Shown: positions 52,540 through 63,993, numbered from the stretch's first letter. The stretch: DNA of 64,000 nucleotides from Caulobacter sp. (GCF_017744445.1 NZ_JAGIBH010000003.1:124001-188000), one strand, 5' to 3'. Notes: generated by a model from the sequence alone, not told the origin. Numbers and translations: made by a program.

Positions 52540-53114
52540 GCCAGCGTCCTGAACGTCACCGAGTAACGCCGCGTCTCCAGCGGTGGGATGCTGTGCTCCC
52601 AGTCGGTCCTCGCGGGACCTGACAGCAGATAGGCCGAACGCGGCGCGGCTTCGAAGGCCCGACGGTCCCAGCCCGCGCTGGCCTGCCGTCGAAAGCGGAA
52701 CTTGCAAGGCGTCAGCAGCGACACGCCCGCCACCTCGCCAAATTCCGGCCGATCGCGATGCCAACCGATCGCCGCGCCGGGCTCGTACAGCGAAACCAGC
52801 GCCTGGACGAACGCTTCGGGCGCGTGGCCGGTGAAGGCGGCGACCTTGCTCCTCAGGGGCAGAAGGACGTCCGGGATCGCCGTGGTGGGATCGAGGCTGC
52901 GGCGGCTGAAGTCGTAGCGCCAGCCGAACGACACCACCTGACGATGGCCGGTATAGCCCCGGAACTCGAACGGCTTGAACGGCAGGGTCTCGAAGTGGGC
53001 GGCGAGGTCGCGCTCTTCGTCCGCCGAGATTAGGTCTGGTCGGTAGCGAAAGCCCTCGGGCAAGCCGGGCGGTGGTTCGGGCGCGAAGAGGTCGGCTTGC
53101 ATGCCCTCTGACAT
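52536..53114 (-). CDS. AlkB-like 2-oxoglutarate/Fe(II)-dependent dioxygenase
   Basis: A 192-residue protein if the ATG at 53114 is used; upstream codons run into the terminator of the chemoreceptor gene. The iron ligands are H and D of IGWHRDRPEFGEV and the distal H of DWEHSIPP; the 2-oxoglutarate arginine is in RRYSVTFR. The tyrosine-bearing SLYEPGAAIGWH loop is typical of AlkB. It probably repairs alkylated bases in DNA or RNA by oxidative demethylation. The short length and N-terminus put it with the bacterial AlkB-like (ALKBH2/3-related) group rather than E. coli AlkB itself. Confidence 0.88.
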   Translation of the reverse strand: MSEGMQADLFAPEPPPGLPEGFRYRPDLISADEERDLAAHFETLPFKPFEFRGYTGHRQVVSFGWRYDFSRRSLDPTTAIPDVLLPLRSKVAAFTGHAPEAFVQALVSLYEPGAAIGWHRDRPEFGEVAGVSLLTPCKFRFRRQASAGWDRRAFEAAPRSAYLLSGPARTDWEHSIPPLETRRYSVTFRTLA

Positions 53115-53133
53115 GGGGCGCGCACCATCCACG

Positions 53134-53164
53134 AAAAAGGCCCCGCCTTAGAGGAGACGGGGCC
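53134..53164 (-). terminator. Intrinsic terminator of the second chemoreceptor gene
   Basis: Stem GGCCCCG (53139-53145) with CGGGGCC (53158-53164), followed on the minus strand by TTTTT (53134-53138). It separates the chemoreceptor from the AlkB-like gene. Confidence 0.8.
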
Positions 53165-53221
53165 AGACGCTTTCGAGGGGAGAAACGCCCCCAAAACGCG
53201 GGGCGGTACGCGCACTAAAGC

Positions 53222-55210
53222 TTAGAATTCTTCCCAGTCGTCGCTGGCGCCGACGGCCTTGGCCAGCTTGGCTTGGGCGGCGGCGACCGGGTTGGCGCCA
53301 GGACGATGAGCCTGGGTGGCCAGCGACGGAGCCTTGCTGGCGACCGCCGGAGCGGCCGGGCGCGGCGCCGGAGCCGGCGTCGACGGACGGCGGGTCGAGC
53401 GCGAGACGGCGGCCGAAGCGTTCGAGGCGCCGACGCGGAACTTCGAGATCATCTGCATCAGATTGCCGGCCTCGCCCTTCAGGGCGTGCGAGGCGGCGGT
53501 CGACTGCTCGACCATGGCGGCGTTCTGCTGGACGGTCTGGTCCATCTGGTTGACGGCGGCGTTGACCTGGTTCAGGCCGGTGGCCTGCTCCTGGCCCGAG
53601 GCGGCGATCTCGCTGACCAGGGCGTCGATCTCGCCGACCTTGTTGACGATGGCTTCCAGGGCCTCGCCGGTCTGGCCGACCATGCTGACGCCTTGGTTGA
53701 CCTGCTGCGACGAGGTCGAGATCAGGGTCTTGATCTCCTTAGCGGCGTCGGCCGAGCGCTGGGCCAGGGCGCGAACTTCCTGGGCGACGACGGCGAAGCC
53801 GCGGCCCGCTTCACCCGCACGGGCGGCTTCGACGCCGGCGTTCAGGGCCAGGAGGTTGGTCTGGAAGGCGATCTCGTCGATGACGCCGATGATCTGGCTG
53901 ATCGACTGCGACGACTTCTCGATCTGGTTCATGGCGTCGACGGCGTTGCGCACCACGATGCTGGAGCGCTCGGCGTCGCCACGGGTCGAGCCGACCACGC
54001 GCGAGGCTTCCTGGGCGCCCGACGACGAGCGACGGACGGTGGCGGTGATCTCGTCCAGGGCGGCGGCGGTCTCTTCCAGGCTGGCGGCCTGCTGCTCGCT
54101 GCGGCGCGACAGGTCATCGGCGGCCGAGGCGATCTCGTCCGAACCCGCGCCGATGCTGCTGGCGGCGTGGACGATGGTGCCCATGGCCTCTTCCAGCTGG
54201 GCGATGGCGCCGTTGAAGTCGTTCTGGACGCGCTGGTAGGCGGCCGGGAACTGTTGATCCAGGCGATAGGTCAGGTCGCCGTCCGACAGGCGGGTCAGGC
54301 CCGTGGCGATGGCTTCCATGACGAAGGCCTGTTCCTTGGCGGCGGCCTCGGCGATTTCCTGGTTGCGGCGACGCTCGGCTTCCGTCTCGGCGCTGGCGCG
54401 CTGCTGGGCGGCCTCGGCGGTGCGCAGGGCCAGGGCGTTGTCCTTGAACACCTGGACCGAGCGGGCCATGGCGCCGACCTCGTCCTTGCGTTCCGCGCCC
54501 TTGACGTCGACGTCGACGCTGCCCTGAGCCAGGACTTCCATGGTCTTGGACAGGTTGATCAGCGGCTTGGCGATCTTGGCCGAACCGACCCACATGGCGT
54601 AGACCATGGCCGCGCCGGCCGACAGCAGGCCGAACAGCAGCAGAACGACAGCGCCGGCGGCGGCGTCCTTCTTGGCCTGGGCGACCATGCCTTGCGTTTC
54701 ATCGCTGTGATGGTCGATCCAGGCGGCCGTATCCTTGGTCAGCTTGGCGATATCCGTGTCGATGGTGCCCATCATCATGACAGCGGCTTCGTTCAGGTTC
54801 TGCAGGCCCATGTCGGCGCCGGCGCGGGCGTTGTCGTGCACGGCCTTGAAGCGCTTGCGGAAGGCCTCGATGTCCTTGACCGCGGCTGGATCGGCCTTGG
54901 CGGCCTTGTCCAGGAACTCGTTGCCCGACTTGAAGGCCTTTTCGATGTCTTCCGAGCCCGACTTGGCGGCTTCCGACGTCCCGTCATTGGCCACGGTGCG
55001 ATAGGCGGCGTAGCCGACGGTGGCGACCTGGCGGTTGAAGCGGGCGGCGTTCAGTTCGGTGGGCGCGCGCTGGTCGACGAGGACCTGGGCGGCTTTTTCG
55101 ACGGTCTTCACCTGCCACACGCCCGCGCCAACGCAGGCCAGGGCCACCACGGCGAGGACGATCGCCGGCATCATTACCTTGGTCGAAATCTTCAGGTCGT
55201 CGAACTTCAT
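53222..55210 (-). CDS. Methyl-accepting chemotaxis protein with C-terminal CheR/CheB tether
   Basis: A 662-residue receptor from ATG 55210 (MKFDDLKISTKVMMPAIVLA). TM helices lie at ~12-35 and ~180-205 around a helical periplasmic domain. Tandem HAMP segments (NLSKTMEVLAQGSVDVDVKG) lead to the signalling hairpin with IIGVIDEIAFQTNLLALNAG, identical to the receptor at 28381 over this stretch. A Pro/Ala linker of ~60 residues ends in DDWEEF, an aromatic-acidic pentapeptide like NWETF that recruits CheR and CheB. This makes it a likely full-length, adaptation-competent receptor. Ligand unknown. Confidence 0.94.
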   Translation of the reverse strand: MKFDDLKISTKVMMPAIVLAVVALACVGAGVWQVKTVEKAAQVLVDQRAPTELNAARFNRQVATVGYAAYRTVANDGTSEAAKSGSEDIEKAFKSGNEFLDKAAKADPAAVKDIEAFRKRFKAVHDNARAGADMGLQNLNEAAVMMMGTIDTDIAKLTKDTAAWIDHHSDETQGMVAQAKKDAAAGAVVLLLFGLLSAGAAMVYAMWVGSAKIAKPLINLSKTMEVLAQGSVDVDVKGAERKDEVGAMARSVQVFKDNALALRTAEAAQQRASAETEAERRRNQEIAEAAAKEQAFVMEAIATGLTRLSDGDLTYRLDQQFPAAYQRVQNDFNGAIAQLEEAMGTIVHAASSIGAGSDEIASAADDLSRRSEQQAASLEETAAALDEITATVRRSSSGAQEASRVVGSTRGDAERSSIVVRNAVDAMNQIEKSSQSISQIIGVIDEIAFQTNLLALNAGVEAARAGEAGRGFAVVAQEVRALAQRSADAAKEIKTLISTSSQQVNQGVSMVGQTGEALEAIVNKVGEIDALVSEIAASGQEQATGLNQVNAAVNQMDQTVQQNAAMVEQSTAASHALKGEAGNLMQMISKFRVGASNASAAVSRSTRRPSTPAPAPRPAAPAVASKAPSLATQAHRPGANPVAAAQAKLAKAVGASDDWEEF

Positions 55211-55361
55211 CGGAGCCTCATGCGGCGCGGACGGGGGGAGGCCGGCCGGTAAAAACACACGTTTCGTAGCCAGTAGACGTGAAGGCGGTGAAATCGCGGT
55301 TAATGCTCAGGCTTGCGTTAAGCATCGCGACGTTCCGCCGCATCCTTTAGTCTATGCTGGG

Positions 55362-56276
55362 TCAGGCCTTCGGGTGGGCGGCCTGATAGGCGGCCAGCAG
55401 GCCAGCCGCATCGACCTGGGTGTAGCGCTGAGTGGTCGACAGCGAGGCGTGGCCCAAGAGGTCCTGGATGGCGCGCAGGTCCGCGCCGGCGCCGAGCAGG
55501 TGGGTGGCGAAGGCGTGGCGGAAGGCGTGCGGGGTCACGCGGTCCGACAGCCCCAAACGTCCCCGCAGCAACTGCACCAGCCCCTGGACATGGCGCGGCG
55601 ACAGCGGCCCGCCACGCTTGGCGCGGAACAGCGGCTCGTCGGGACCCAGGACGAAAGGCAGCTCGTCTACGTAAACGGTGATGGCGTCGCGGACGGCGTC
55701 CAGCACCGGCACGATCCGGGTCTTGCCGCCCTTGCCGGTGATACGCATCGACTGGCCCAGCGGCGCGTCCGACCAGGTCAGGGACAGCGCTTCGCTGATC
55801 CGCAGACCGCAGCCCCACAGCAGGGTCAGCACGGCCTCGTCGCGGGCGGTTTCCCAGGGATCGCGCTCGGTGTCGTCAGCCGCCTCGGTGATCAGGTCGC
55901 GAGCCTGGTCCTCGGAGACGGGGCGCGGCAGGCCGATCTTCAGGCGGGGGCCGCGCACCAGCTCGACGGCGGCGTTGGCCACGCCGTGGCGTTGGTCCAG
56001 ATACTTGTGAAAGGCGCGGATCGACGACAGAGCCTGGCTGATCGAGCGCGGAGCCAGGGCGTCTTCGCCTTGCCGACGGAAGGCCAGGTAGCCACGCAGG
56101 TCGGCGGCCGAGATCTCGCCCATGGCGGCCAGGCTGACGACCTCACCCCGATGACGTTCCAGGAAGTTCAGATAGGCCAGGACGTTGTCGCCATAGGCCC
56201 GCACCGTGCGCGGCGAAGCCCGGCGCTCCAGCGTCAGGTAGTCCAGCCAGGCGGCGTAGGCCTGGCGGGCGCTCAT
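55362..56276 (-). CDS. xerC: Tyrosine recombinase XerC
   Basis: A 304-residue site-specific recombinase. The N-terminal SAM-like core-binding domain spans ~1-95 (AAWLDYLTLERRASPRTVRA). The catalytic residues are R in CGLRISEALSL, K in ITGKGGKTRIVPV, H-x-x-R in TPHAFRHAFATHLL, H in LLGHASLSTTQRYTQV and the nucleophile Y of RYTQV. With XerD it resolves chromosome dimers at dif before division. It overlaps DUF484 by four bases (ATGA), as in many proteobacteria, supporting XerC over XerD. Confidence 0.94.
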   Translation of the reverse strand: MSARQAYAAWLDYLTLERRASPRTVRAYGDNVLAYLNFLERHRGEVVSLAAMGEISAADLRGYLAFRRQGEDALAPRSISQALSSIRAFHKYLDQRHGVANAAVELVRGPRLKIGLPRPVSEDQARDLITEAADDTERDPWETARDEAVLTLLWGCGLRISEALSLTWSDAPLGQSMRITGKGGKTRIVPVLDAVRDAITVYVDELPFVLGPDEPLFRAKRGGPLSPRHVQGLVQLLRGRLGLSDRVTPHAFRHAFATHLLGAGADLRAIQDLLGHASLSTTQRYTQVDAAGLLAAYQAAHPKA

Positions 56277-56950
56277 AGGGTCGGCCAGCGTTCGGCCGTG
56301 CGCTCGACCACGCGGGCCAGGAAGTTGACCAACTCGGTGCCCATGTCGGGTGTGAAGCCTTCCGGATCCGTGGAGCCGAAAGCGATCAGGGCTTCGCGGC
56401 GCGGCTCCCAGATGGCCATACGCACCAGGGCCATGCTGCGGATGGTCTCGGCCTGGTCGCCGAACAGCGGCAGGGCGGGGGCGAAGAAGCCCATGCGGGC
56501 GATCGGCGCCTCGCCCAGGATCATGTCGACCTGGCCTTCGGCGAGAATGTACCAGCCGGCCGGCACGCGGGTCGGGCCTTCCAGGGCCACGACGCCGGAG
56601 GCCAGGCCGAAGCGGCCGCGCGCCATCTCGTCGACGCGGCGGGCCAGATCAGAGTGGTTGCGAGCGTCCAGCAGGTCGATGACCGCGGCATGGGTCTGGG
56701 CCTGGGCCGAATAGTTGGCGCGGGCGTTGGCCTCGATCGTCTGGCGGACGCTGGCCTCGCGCTTGTGAGCGGCGGCGGCGCGGGCCAGGGCGCGTGGGCC
56801 GAAGTCGACGACATTGGCGGCGTCGACGCGCAGGCCCAGCTCCCCCAGCAGGTCTTCGTCGTGGCGCAGGAATTCCGGCTGCACGCGCAGGAAGTCGCGG
56901 ACGCTCTCGGCGTCGACCGATTTCCGGCTGGCGTTGCTCGCGTCGCTCAT
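56273..56950 (-). CDS. DUF484 family protein
   Basis: A 225-residue protein from ATG 56950 (MSDASNASRKSVDAESVRDF). DUF484 proteins have a GAF-like fold; typical parts seen are VRDFLRVQPEFLRHDEDLL near the start and AIWEPRREALIAFGSTDPEGFTPDMGTELVNF near the end (shown in pieces of the family motif). They are usually encoded directly before xerC, as here, with a four-base overlap. Function is not known but the link to xerC is widely conserved. Divergent from priA. Confidence 0.88.
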   Translation of the reverse strand: MSDASNASRKSVDAESVRDFLRVQPEFLRHDEDLLGELGLRVDAANVVDFGPRALARAAAAHKREASVRQTIEANARANYSAQAQTHAAVIDLLDARNHSDLARRVDEMARGRFGLASGVVALEGPTRVPAGWYILAEGQVDMILGEAPIARMGFFAPALPLFGDQAETIRSMALVRMAIWEPRREALIAFGSTDPEGFTPDMGTELVNFLARVVERTAERWPTL

Positions 56951-57072
56951 CGTCGTCCCCACGAAAAAACTCTACGTCCGGATGAAGCGGGCAAGACGGT
57001 TAATGTCCGCTTGATGATGATCGCGATGGTCCTCTCGACCTGGGGACGGTTTGGCGGCAAAAGCATCCCGCC

Positions 57073-59232
<2,160 letters not shown>

Positions 59233-59267
59233 TCGTGCGTCTTCGCGCCACATTCCACAGACCTTGG

Positions 59268-59285
59268 CTGTGAGCCCACTGTCCG
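59268..59285 (+). promoter_or_regulatory. Candidate Pho box upstream of the pstS-like gene
   Basis: Two direct 7-base units CTGTGAG and CTGTCCG are separated by four bases (CCCA), the spacing of a PhoB box (CTGTCAT-N4-CTGTCAT). It lies 45 bases before the pstS-like ATG. Confidence 0.5.
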
Positions 59286-59329
59286 CCCCCTGACGATGGG
59301 ATGAACCCGTCGCGGTCGGAGGACACCTT

Positions 59330-60331
59330 ATGAAGTCGGTTCTTGCGTCAGTGGCGTTCGCGTTGAGTTTGGCCGTCGTCGGCTCCGCATCCGCCCAGAC
59401 GGCGCCGCTGACCGGCTCCGGCGGCTCGATCCAGTCACCGCTCTTCAAGGCCTGGATCGCCGACTATCAGAAGGCCGGCGGCGAGCCGATCGCCTATACC
59501 GGCCAGAACTCGGCCTTCGGCGTCAGCCAGATCGAGAGCAAGGCCGCCGACTTCGGCGTCACCGCCATGCCGCTGTCGGACGCCGACCTGAAGGCCAAGG
59601 GCCTCTCCCAATTCCCGTTCGTGATTAGCGGCACCGTGCTGGTCACCAACGTCCCGGGCCTGGAGAGCGGCAAGCTGAAGCTGGACGCGCCGGCCGTGGC
59701 GGCGATCTTTCTCGGGAAGATCACCAAGTGGAACGACCCGATGCTGAAGGCCCTCAATCCGGGCCTCGACCTGCCCGATTGGCCGATCACCGTGGCCCAC
59801 CGCACCGACCCCGCCAGCATGAGCCTGCTGCTGACCAGCTACCTGTCGTCGGTCAGTTCCGAATGGAAAGCTGGCCCCGGTGCCGGCGAGACGGTGACCT
59901 GGCCGGTCGGCCTGGGCGGCAAGGGCAATGCCGGGATCAGCGAGATCATGTCCGGCACCATGGGCACGATCAGCTATGTCGAATACGCCTACGCCCTGGA
60001 CCACAAGCTCGATTTGGTCGCGCTGAAGAACCACGACGGCGCGTTCGTCACGCCCTCGCCGGCGGCCTTCTCATCCTTTGCCAGCGGCGCGCCGTGGACG
60101 GCCAGCAAGGGCTTCGGCGTCCAGACCCTGGACCGCCCGGGCAAGGCGACCTGGCCGCTGGTGCTGGTCAGCTACGGCCTGCTGCGCGACGACGCTGCGC
60201 CTGACCGCGCCAAGCGGGTGCGCGACTTCTTCACCTGGGGCTATACGAGCGGCGACGCGGACATCACGGCCCTGGGCTATGCGCCGGTGCCGGCCTCGGT
60301 GAAAACCGCCGTGCAGGCTCGCTGGAAGTAG
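59330..60331 (+). CDS. PstS-like phosphate ABC transporter substrate-binding protein
   Basis: A 333-residue periplasmic protein with signal peptide ending at GSASA (about residue 22). Mature start QTAPLTGSGGSIQSPLFKAW contains the phosphate-contact G-S-G turn; other PstS motifs are ADFGVTAMPLSDADLK, LDAPAVAAIFLGKITKWNDP and HRTDPASMSLLLTSYL. GAG-type loop GKGNAGISEIMSGTMGTISY is also conserved. It binds inorganic phosphate. No pstCAB genes follow; the next gene is convergent and abuts its stop with no gap. A candidate Pho box precedes it. Confidence 0.92.
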   Translation: MKSVLASVAFALSLAVVGSASAQTAPLTGSGGSIQSPLFKAWIADYQKAGGEPIAYTGQNSAFGVSQIESKAADFGVTAMPLSDADLKAKGLSQFPFVISGTVLVTNVPGLESGKLKLDAPAVAAIFLGKITKWNDPMLKALNPGLDLPDWPITVAHRTDPASMSLLLTSYLSSVSSEWKAGPGAGETVTWPVGLGGKGNAGISEIMSGTMGTISYVEYAYALDHKLDLVALKNHDGAFVTPSPAAFSSFASGAPWTASKGFGVQTLDRPGKATWPLVLVSYGLLRDDAAPDRAKRVRDFFTWGYTSGDADITALGYAPVPASVKTAVQARWK

Positions 60332-61915
60332 TCAGTTCGTCGGCTCGTCCTTCACCAGCACCGGCGCGCCGGCGGCGGGCTGGTGCGAGCGCAGGGGCAG
60401 GGCGGGGATCATCAGGATCACCGCCAGGCCCGCGGCGATCACGAACAGGGCCGCGACCATCACGCCGCTGACGGCGTTGATCAGCGCGCCTTGCAGCACC
60501 GGGTCGGCGTGGGCGGCCTTGCCTTGTGCGGCCGCCTGGACGGCCATGCCTTCCAGCTTGCCCAGGTCCAGGCCGCCGCCGGGCAGGCTGGCCAGGCGGG
60601 CGGTCAGCATCGTGCCGGCCAAGGCCGCGCCGACGGTTGAGCCGATCTGGCGGAAGAACTGGTTGGAGCTGGTCGCAACCCCGATATCGCGCGGATCGAC
60701 GGCGTTCTGGGTGGCGATGTTGAACAGGCTCTGGCCGGGGCCGAGGCCCAGGCCGACGAAGGCCAGCAGGGCGCAGAGCAGCGGCAGGCTGTGGATCTTG
60801 GACAGGTCGTGCAGCAGGAACACCGCGACCAGCAGGATCGTCGCGCCGCCGATCATGAAGGGCTTATACTTCCCGGTCTTGCTGACCATCTGGCCGGCGA
60901 TCGTGCTGGCGACGATCAGGCCGGCCATCAGCGGCAGCATAGTCATGCCGCTGATCGTGGCCGGCACGCCCCGGCCCAGCTGCAGGAACAGCGGCAGGAA
61001 CATCACCACGCCCATGAAGGCCATCGAGATCAGGAAGCCCGCCGTATTGGCCGTGGTGAACACCTTGTTCTGGAACAGGTGCATCGGCAGGATCGGGTTG
61101 CTGACCTTGGTCTCGACATAGACGAAGGCGGCCAGCGACACGGCGGCCAGCGCGAACAGGCCCAGGCTCTGAGGCGAGCGCCAGGCGAAGTTGTGGCCGC
61201 CCAGGCTGAGCGCAAGCAGCAGCGGTACGAAGGCGGCGATCAGCAGGGCCGCGCCCAGGAAATCGATCTTGCCCGAGCGGCGATGCTCCAGCGGCGGCAT
61301 CTTCACGATGACCATGAACAGCGACAGCAAGGACAGCGGCAGGTTGACGTAGAACACCCAGCGCCAGCCGGCGACCGTGTGGGTCCCGATCTGCACCGTG
61401 CCGTGGTCGGTGAAATAGCCGCCGATGATGGGGCCCAGCACGCTGGCCAGGCCGAACACCGAGCCGAAGATGCCGGCGAACTTGCCCCGCTCGCGCGGCG
61501 GATAGAGATCGGCGATGATGGCGAAGGCGGTGGTGAACAGCGCCCCGCCGCCGATGCCCTGCAGGGCGCGGAAGACGATCAGCTGGACCATGCCGGGCAT
61601 GCCCAGCACCGTGCCGAACTCGCCCGCCAGACCCGACAGCCACGAGCCGGCCAGGAAGATGGTGATGCCGGTGATCAGCACGGGCTTGCGCCCGAAGATG
61701 TCGCCCAGCTTGCCCCAGATCGGCACCATCACCGTCGAGGTCAGCAGATAGGCCGTGGTCACCCACGAATAGAGATTGAGACCGTTCAGCTCGGAGATGA
61801 TGCGCGGCATCGCCGTCGAGACGATGGTCTGGTCCAGCGCGCTGAGCAGGAACACGATCATCAGCGCCGTCAGGGTCAGGCGGCGCTCGGCGTCGGTGAA
61901 AGTCTGGGTGGTCAT
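60332..61915 (-). CDS. DHA2 family (EmrB/QacA-type) MFS drug exporter
   Basis: A 527-residue, 14-helix transporter. TM1 motif LSALDQTIVSTAMPRIISEL (motif D1-like) is typical of DHA2. The loop after TM2 has WGKLGDIFGRKPVLI (motif A), and TM5 carries GPIIGGYFTDHG (motif C, antiporter signature). It exports hydrophobic compounds in exchange for protons. No EmrA-type adaptor gene is next to it. Its ATG sits nine bases from a large inverted repeat, and its stop codon abuts the pstS-like stop. Confidence 0.92.
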   Translation of the reverse strand: MTTQTFTDAERRLTLTALMIVFLLSALDQTIVSTAMPRIISELNGLNLYSWVTTAYLLTSTVMVPIWGKLGDIFGRKPVLITGITIFLAGSWLSGLAGEFGTVLGMPGMVQLIVFRALQGIGGGALFTTAFAIIADLYPPRERGKFAGIFGSVFGLASVLGPIIGGYFTDHGTVQIGTHTVAGWRWVFYVNLPLSLLSLFMVIVKMPPLEHRRSGKIDFLGAALLIAAFVPLLLALSLGGHNFAWRSPQSLGLFALAAVSLAAFVYVETKVSNPILPMHLFQNKVFTTANTAGFLISMAFMGVVMFLPLFLQLGRGVPATISGMTMLPLMAGLIVASTIAGQMVSKTGKYKPFMIGGATILLVAVFLLHDLSKIHSLPLLCALLAFVGLGLGPGQSLFNIATQNAVDPRDIGVATSSNQFFRQIGSTVGAALAGTMLTARLASLPGGGLDLGKLEGMAVQAAAQGKAAHADPVLQGALINAVSGVMVAALFVIAAGLAVILMIPALPLRSHQPAAGAPVLVKDEPTN

Positions 61916-61923
61916 CTAAGCCC

Positions 61924-61966
61924 TGGGAGCGTGATAAGCCGGGGCGGCCGACCTACCACGCTCCCA
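61924..61966. promoter_or_regulatory. Inverted repeat TGGGAGCGTG-N23-CACGCTCCCA upstream of the DHA2 pump
   Basis: Perfect 10-bp arms at 61924-61933 and 61957-61966 lie in the 60-base gap between terC and the pump gene. There is no T-run on either side, so a terminator is unlikely. It could be a repressor site or an mRNA hairpin that covers the leader of the pump gene. Confidence 0.6.
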
Positions 61967-61975
61967 TGACGGACC

Positions 61976-62764
61976 CTAGTGCTCCTTCTTCGCTCCGCGC
62001 TTACGGGCCATCATGTTCAGGCCCTCGACGCCGGCCGAGAAGGCCATGGCGGTATAGATGTAGCCCTTGGGCACGTGGGCGCCGAAGCCCTCAGCGATCA
62101 GCACGGTGCCGATCATCAAGAGGAAGCCCAGGGCCAGCATCACCACGGTCGGGTTGTTGTTGATGAAGTTGGCCAGCGGGTCGGCGGCCAGCAGCATCAC
62201 GGTAACGGCGACGATCACGGCGATGATCATGATCGGCAGGTGATCGGTCATGCCGACGGCGGTCAGGATCGAGTCGATCGAGAACACCAGGTCCAGCAGG
62301 ATGATCTGGAAGATCGCCGAGCCGACGTTGGAGATCACGACGGTGGCCTTGTCCTTCTCCAGCACGTCGTCGCTCTTGCCCGGGTCGACCGTGTGGTGGA
62401 TCTCCTTGGTCGCCTTCCAGATCAGGAAGACGCCGCCGGCGATCAGGATCAGGTCGCGCCACGAGAAGGCGGTCTCGAAGCCCGGCTCGCCATGCGCGCC
62501 GACGGGGCCGGTGATGCCGAGATCAAAGACCGGCGCGGTCAGGCCGACAATGAAGGCGATGGTCGACAAAAGCACCAGGCGCATGATCAGCGCCAGCGAG
62601 ATGCCGATGCGGCGCACCTTCTGCCGGTGCTCGGGCGGCAGCTTGTTCGACAGGATCGAGATGAAGACCAGGTTGTCGATCCCCAGGACCACTTCCATCA
62701 CCACCAGGGTCACCAGGGCGGCCCAGGCAGCCGGGTCAGTGGCCAGGCTAAGGAGTTCGTTCAT
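61976..62764 (-). CDS. TerC family membrane protein
   Basis: A 262-residue protein with about seven helices. The TerC signature [20 protein letters not shown], with the acidic residues E and D, is in TM1, and the matching [20 protein letters not shown] with D residues is in the second half. These paired acidic helices suggest metal-ion binding; relatives (Alx, MeeY/MeeF) export manganese. The exact family branch is close to the YgdQ/YoaE-like TerC proteins without CBS domains. I do not see a yybP-ykoY riboswitch upstream. It is followed by the DHA2 pump on the same strand. Confidence 0.9.
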   Translation of the reverse strand: MNELLSLATDPAAWAALVTLVVMEVVLGIDNLVFISILSNKLPPEHRQKVRRIGISLALIMRLVLLSTIAFIVGLTAPVFDLGITGPVGAHGEPGFETAFSWRDLILIAGGVFLIWKATKEIHHTVDPGKSDDVLEKDKATVVISNVGSAIFQIILLDLVFSIDSILTAVGMTDHLPIMIIAVIVAVTVMLLAADPLANFINNNPTVVMLALGFLLMIGTVLIAEGFGAHVPKGYIYTAMAFSAGVEGLNMMARKRGAKKEH

Positions 62765-62895
62765 CGGTCCTCTCTATGGTTGTCAGACGAGCCATCGTTT
62801 CGCGTACGCGTACATGTAACACAGCGAGATGGGTGGGTAACGCTGATCTTTCCACCGTGGGGGATGGAGGGACGGACCCTTAAGGACCGACGTCA

Positions 62896-63993
62896 ATGCA
62901 AGACGGCGCGCATATCAAGCCCCTGACCGCCCTTCGGTTCTTCGCCGCCTTCTGGGTGGTGCTGTTCCACTATTGGCCCAAGCTGGACGTCGGTTTCACG
63001 CCGGCGATCGCGACCAAGGGCTATCTGGGCGTCGAGGCCTTCTTCGTGCTGTCGGGCTTCATCCTGTGCCACGTCTATCTGAGCGGCTTCGGGGAAGGGC
63101 GGTTCCGGTATGGCGACTTCCTGTGGAACCGGCTGGCGCGGGTCTATCCGCTGCACCTGGCCACCCTGGTCGGCGTCGGGGCCATGGCGTTCGCCGGCAC
63201 GATGGCCGGCCTGAACGTCGATCCCAACATCCTGTCGTGGAAGGCGCTGCCGTCGAACCTGCTGCTGGTCCACGCCTGGGGCTTCGCGCCCGTGGCTGGC
63301 TGGAACCACGCCTCGTGGTCGATCTCGGCCGAGTGGTTCGCCTACCTGACCTTCCCGGCCTTCGCCTTCGCGGCGTGGAAGCTGCGGGCGCGTCCCGTGG
63401 CTGCCGTGTTGGGCGCCCTGGCCTTCATCGCCGTGATCTATCCGACCTTCCAGGCGCTGGCCGGCTTCCCGCTGACGGAAGCCACCATCCAGTGGGGCGC
63501 GCTGCGGATCGTGCCGTGCTTCGCCTTCGGTTGCGCGCTGCACGCCCTGTGGCGCTCGGACCGATTCCCCACCCGACTCAGCGGCTACGGCGCCGCTTTA
63601 TTGAGCATGGTCACGCTTGGCGCGGTGCAATTTGGCGCCCCGGATTGGGTCATTGTGATGCTTTTGGGCGGCCTGATTTTCACCCTCGCGAGCCTCGCCA
63701 AGGGCGGTTTCGAGTTTGCTGGACAGTCAGTATTCGTCTATCTCGGCGAGATCAGCTACTCGACCTACATGATCTGTATTCCGTGGAAGATCCTGGCCAT
63801 CAATGCCGCGAGCAAGGTCCTCAATATCGAGGGCGACAAGTTGCCGCTGCTGGTCTGGGTCGCGATTGTGGCCGGGTTGGTCCCGCTCTCGGCGATCTCC
63901 TATCATTTCATAGAAAATCCGTGCCGCGAGCGCATGAAGACCTGGGCTGCTGGCTGGAAACAGCGCCGCTTGACCCTCGCAGGTGCGGCATAA
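62896..63993 (+). CDS. Acyltransferase 3 (OafA/YrhL-type) membrane protein
   Basis: A 365-residue, roughly ten-helix protein. The start IKPLTALRFFAAFWVVLFHY holds the conserved R and H of acyltransferase-3 enzymes. Next come GVEAFFVLSGFILCHVYLSG and FLWNRLARVYPLHLATLVGV, the R-x-x-R-x-x-P-x-x motif. These enzymes O-acylate surface sugars, lipid A or antibiotics, using an acyl donor across the membrane. There is no SGNH domain. Substrate unknown; a capsule or LPS sugar is likely. The gene is complete, ending seven bases before the window edge. GC at third positions falls locally near 63590-63900. Confidence 0.92.
   Translation: MQDGAHIKPLTALRFFAAFWVVLFHYWPKLDVGFTPAIATKGYLGVEAFFVLSGFILCHVYLSGFGEGRFRYGDFLWNRLARVYPLHLATLVGVGAMAFAGTMAGLNVDPNILSWKALPSNLLLVHAWGFAPVAGWNHASWSISAEWFAYLTFPAFAFAAWKLRARPVAAVLGALAFIAVIYPTFQALAGFPLTEATIQWGALRIVPCFAFGCALHALWRSDRFPTRLSGYGAALLSMVTLGAVQFGAPDWVIVMLLGGLIFTLASLAKGGFEFAGQSVFVYLGEISYSTYMICIPWKILAINAASKVLNIEGDKLPLLVWVAIVAGLVPLSAISYHFIENPCRERMKTWAAGWKQRRLTLAGAA

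Noticed and set aside
57000..57016. CtrA-like site TTAA-N7-TTGA upstream of priA
   Set aside because: One half-site departs from TTAA, so the match is too weak to list.
62765..62895. yybP-ykoY manganese riboswitch upstream of terC
   Set aside because: The conserved GGGGAGUA-type core could not be found on the relevant strand.
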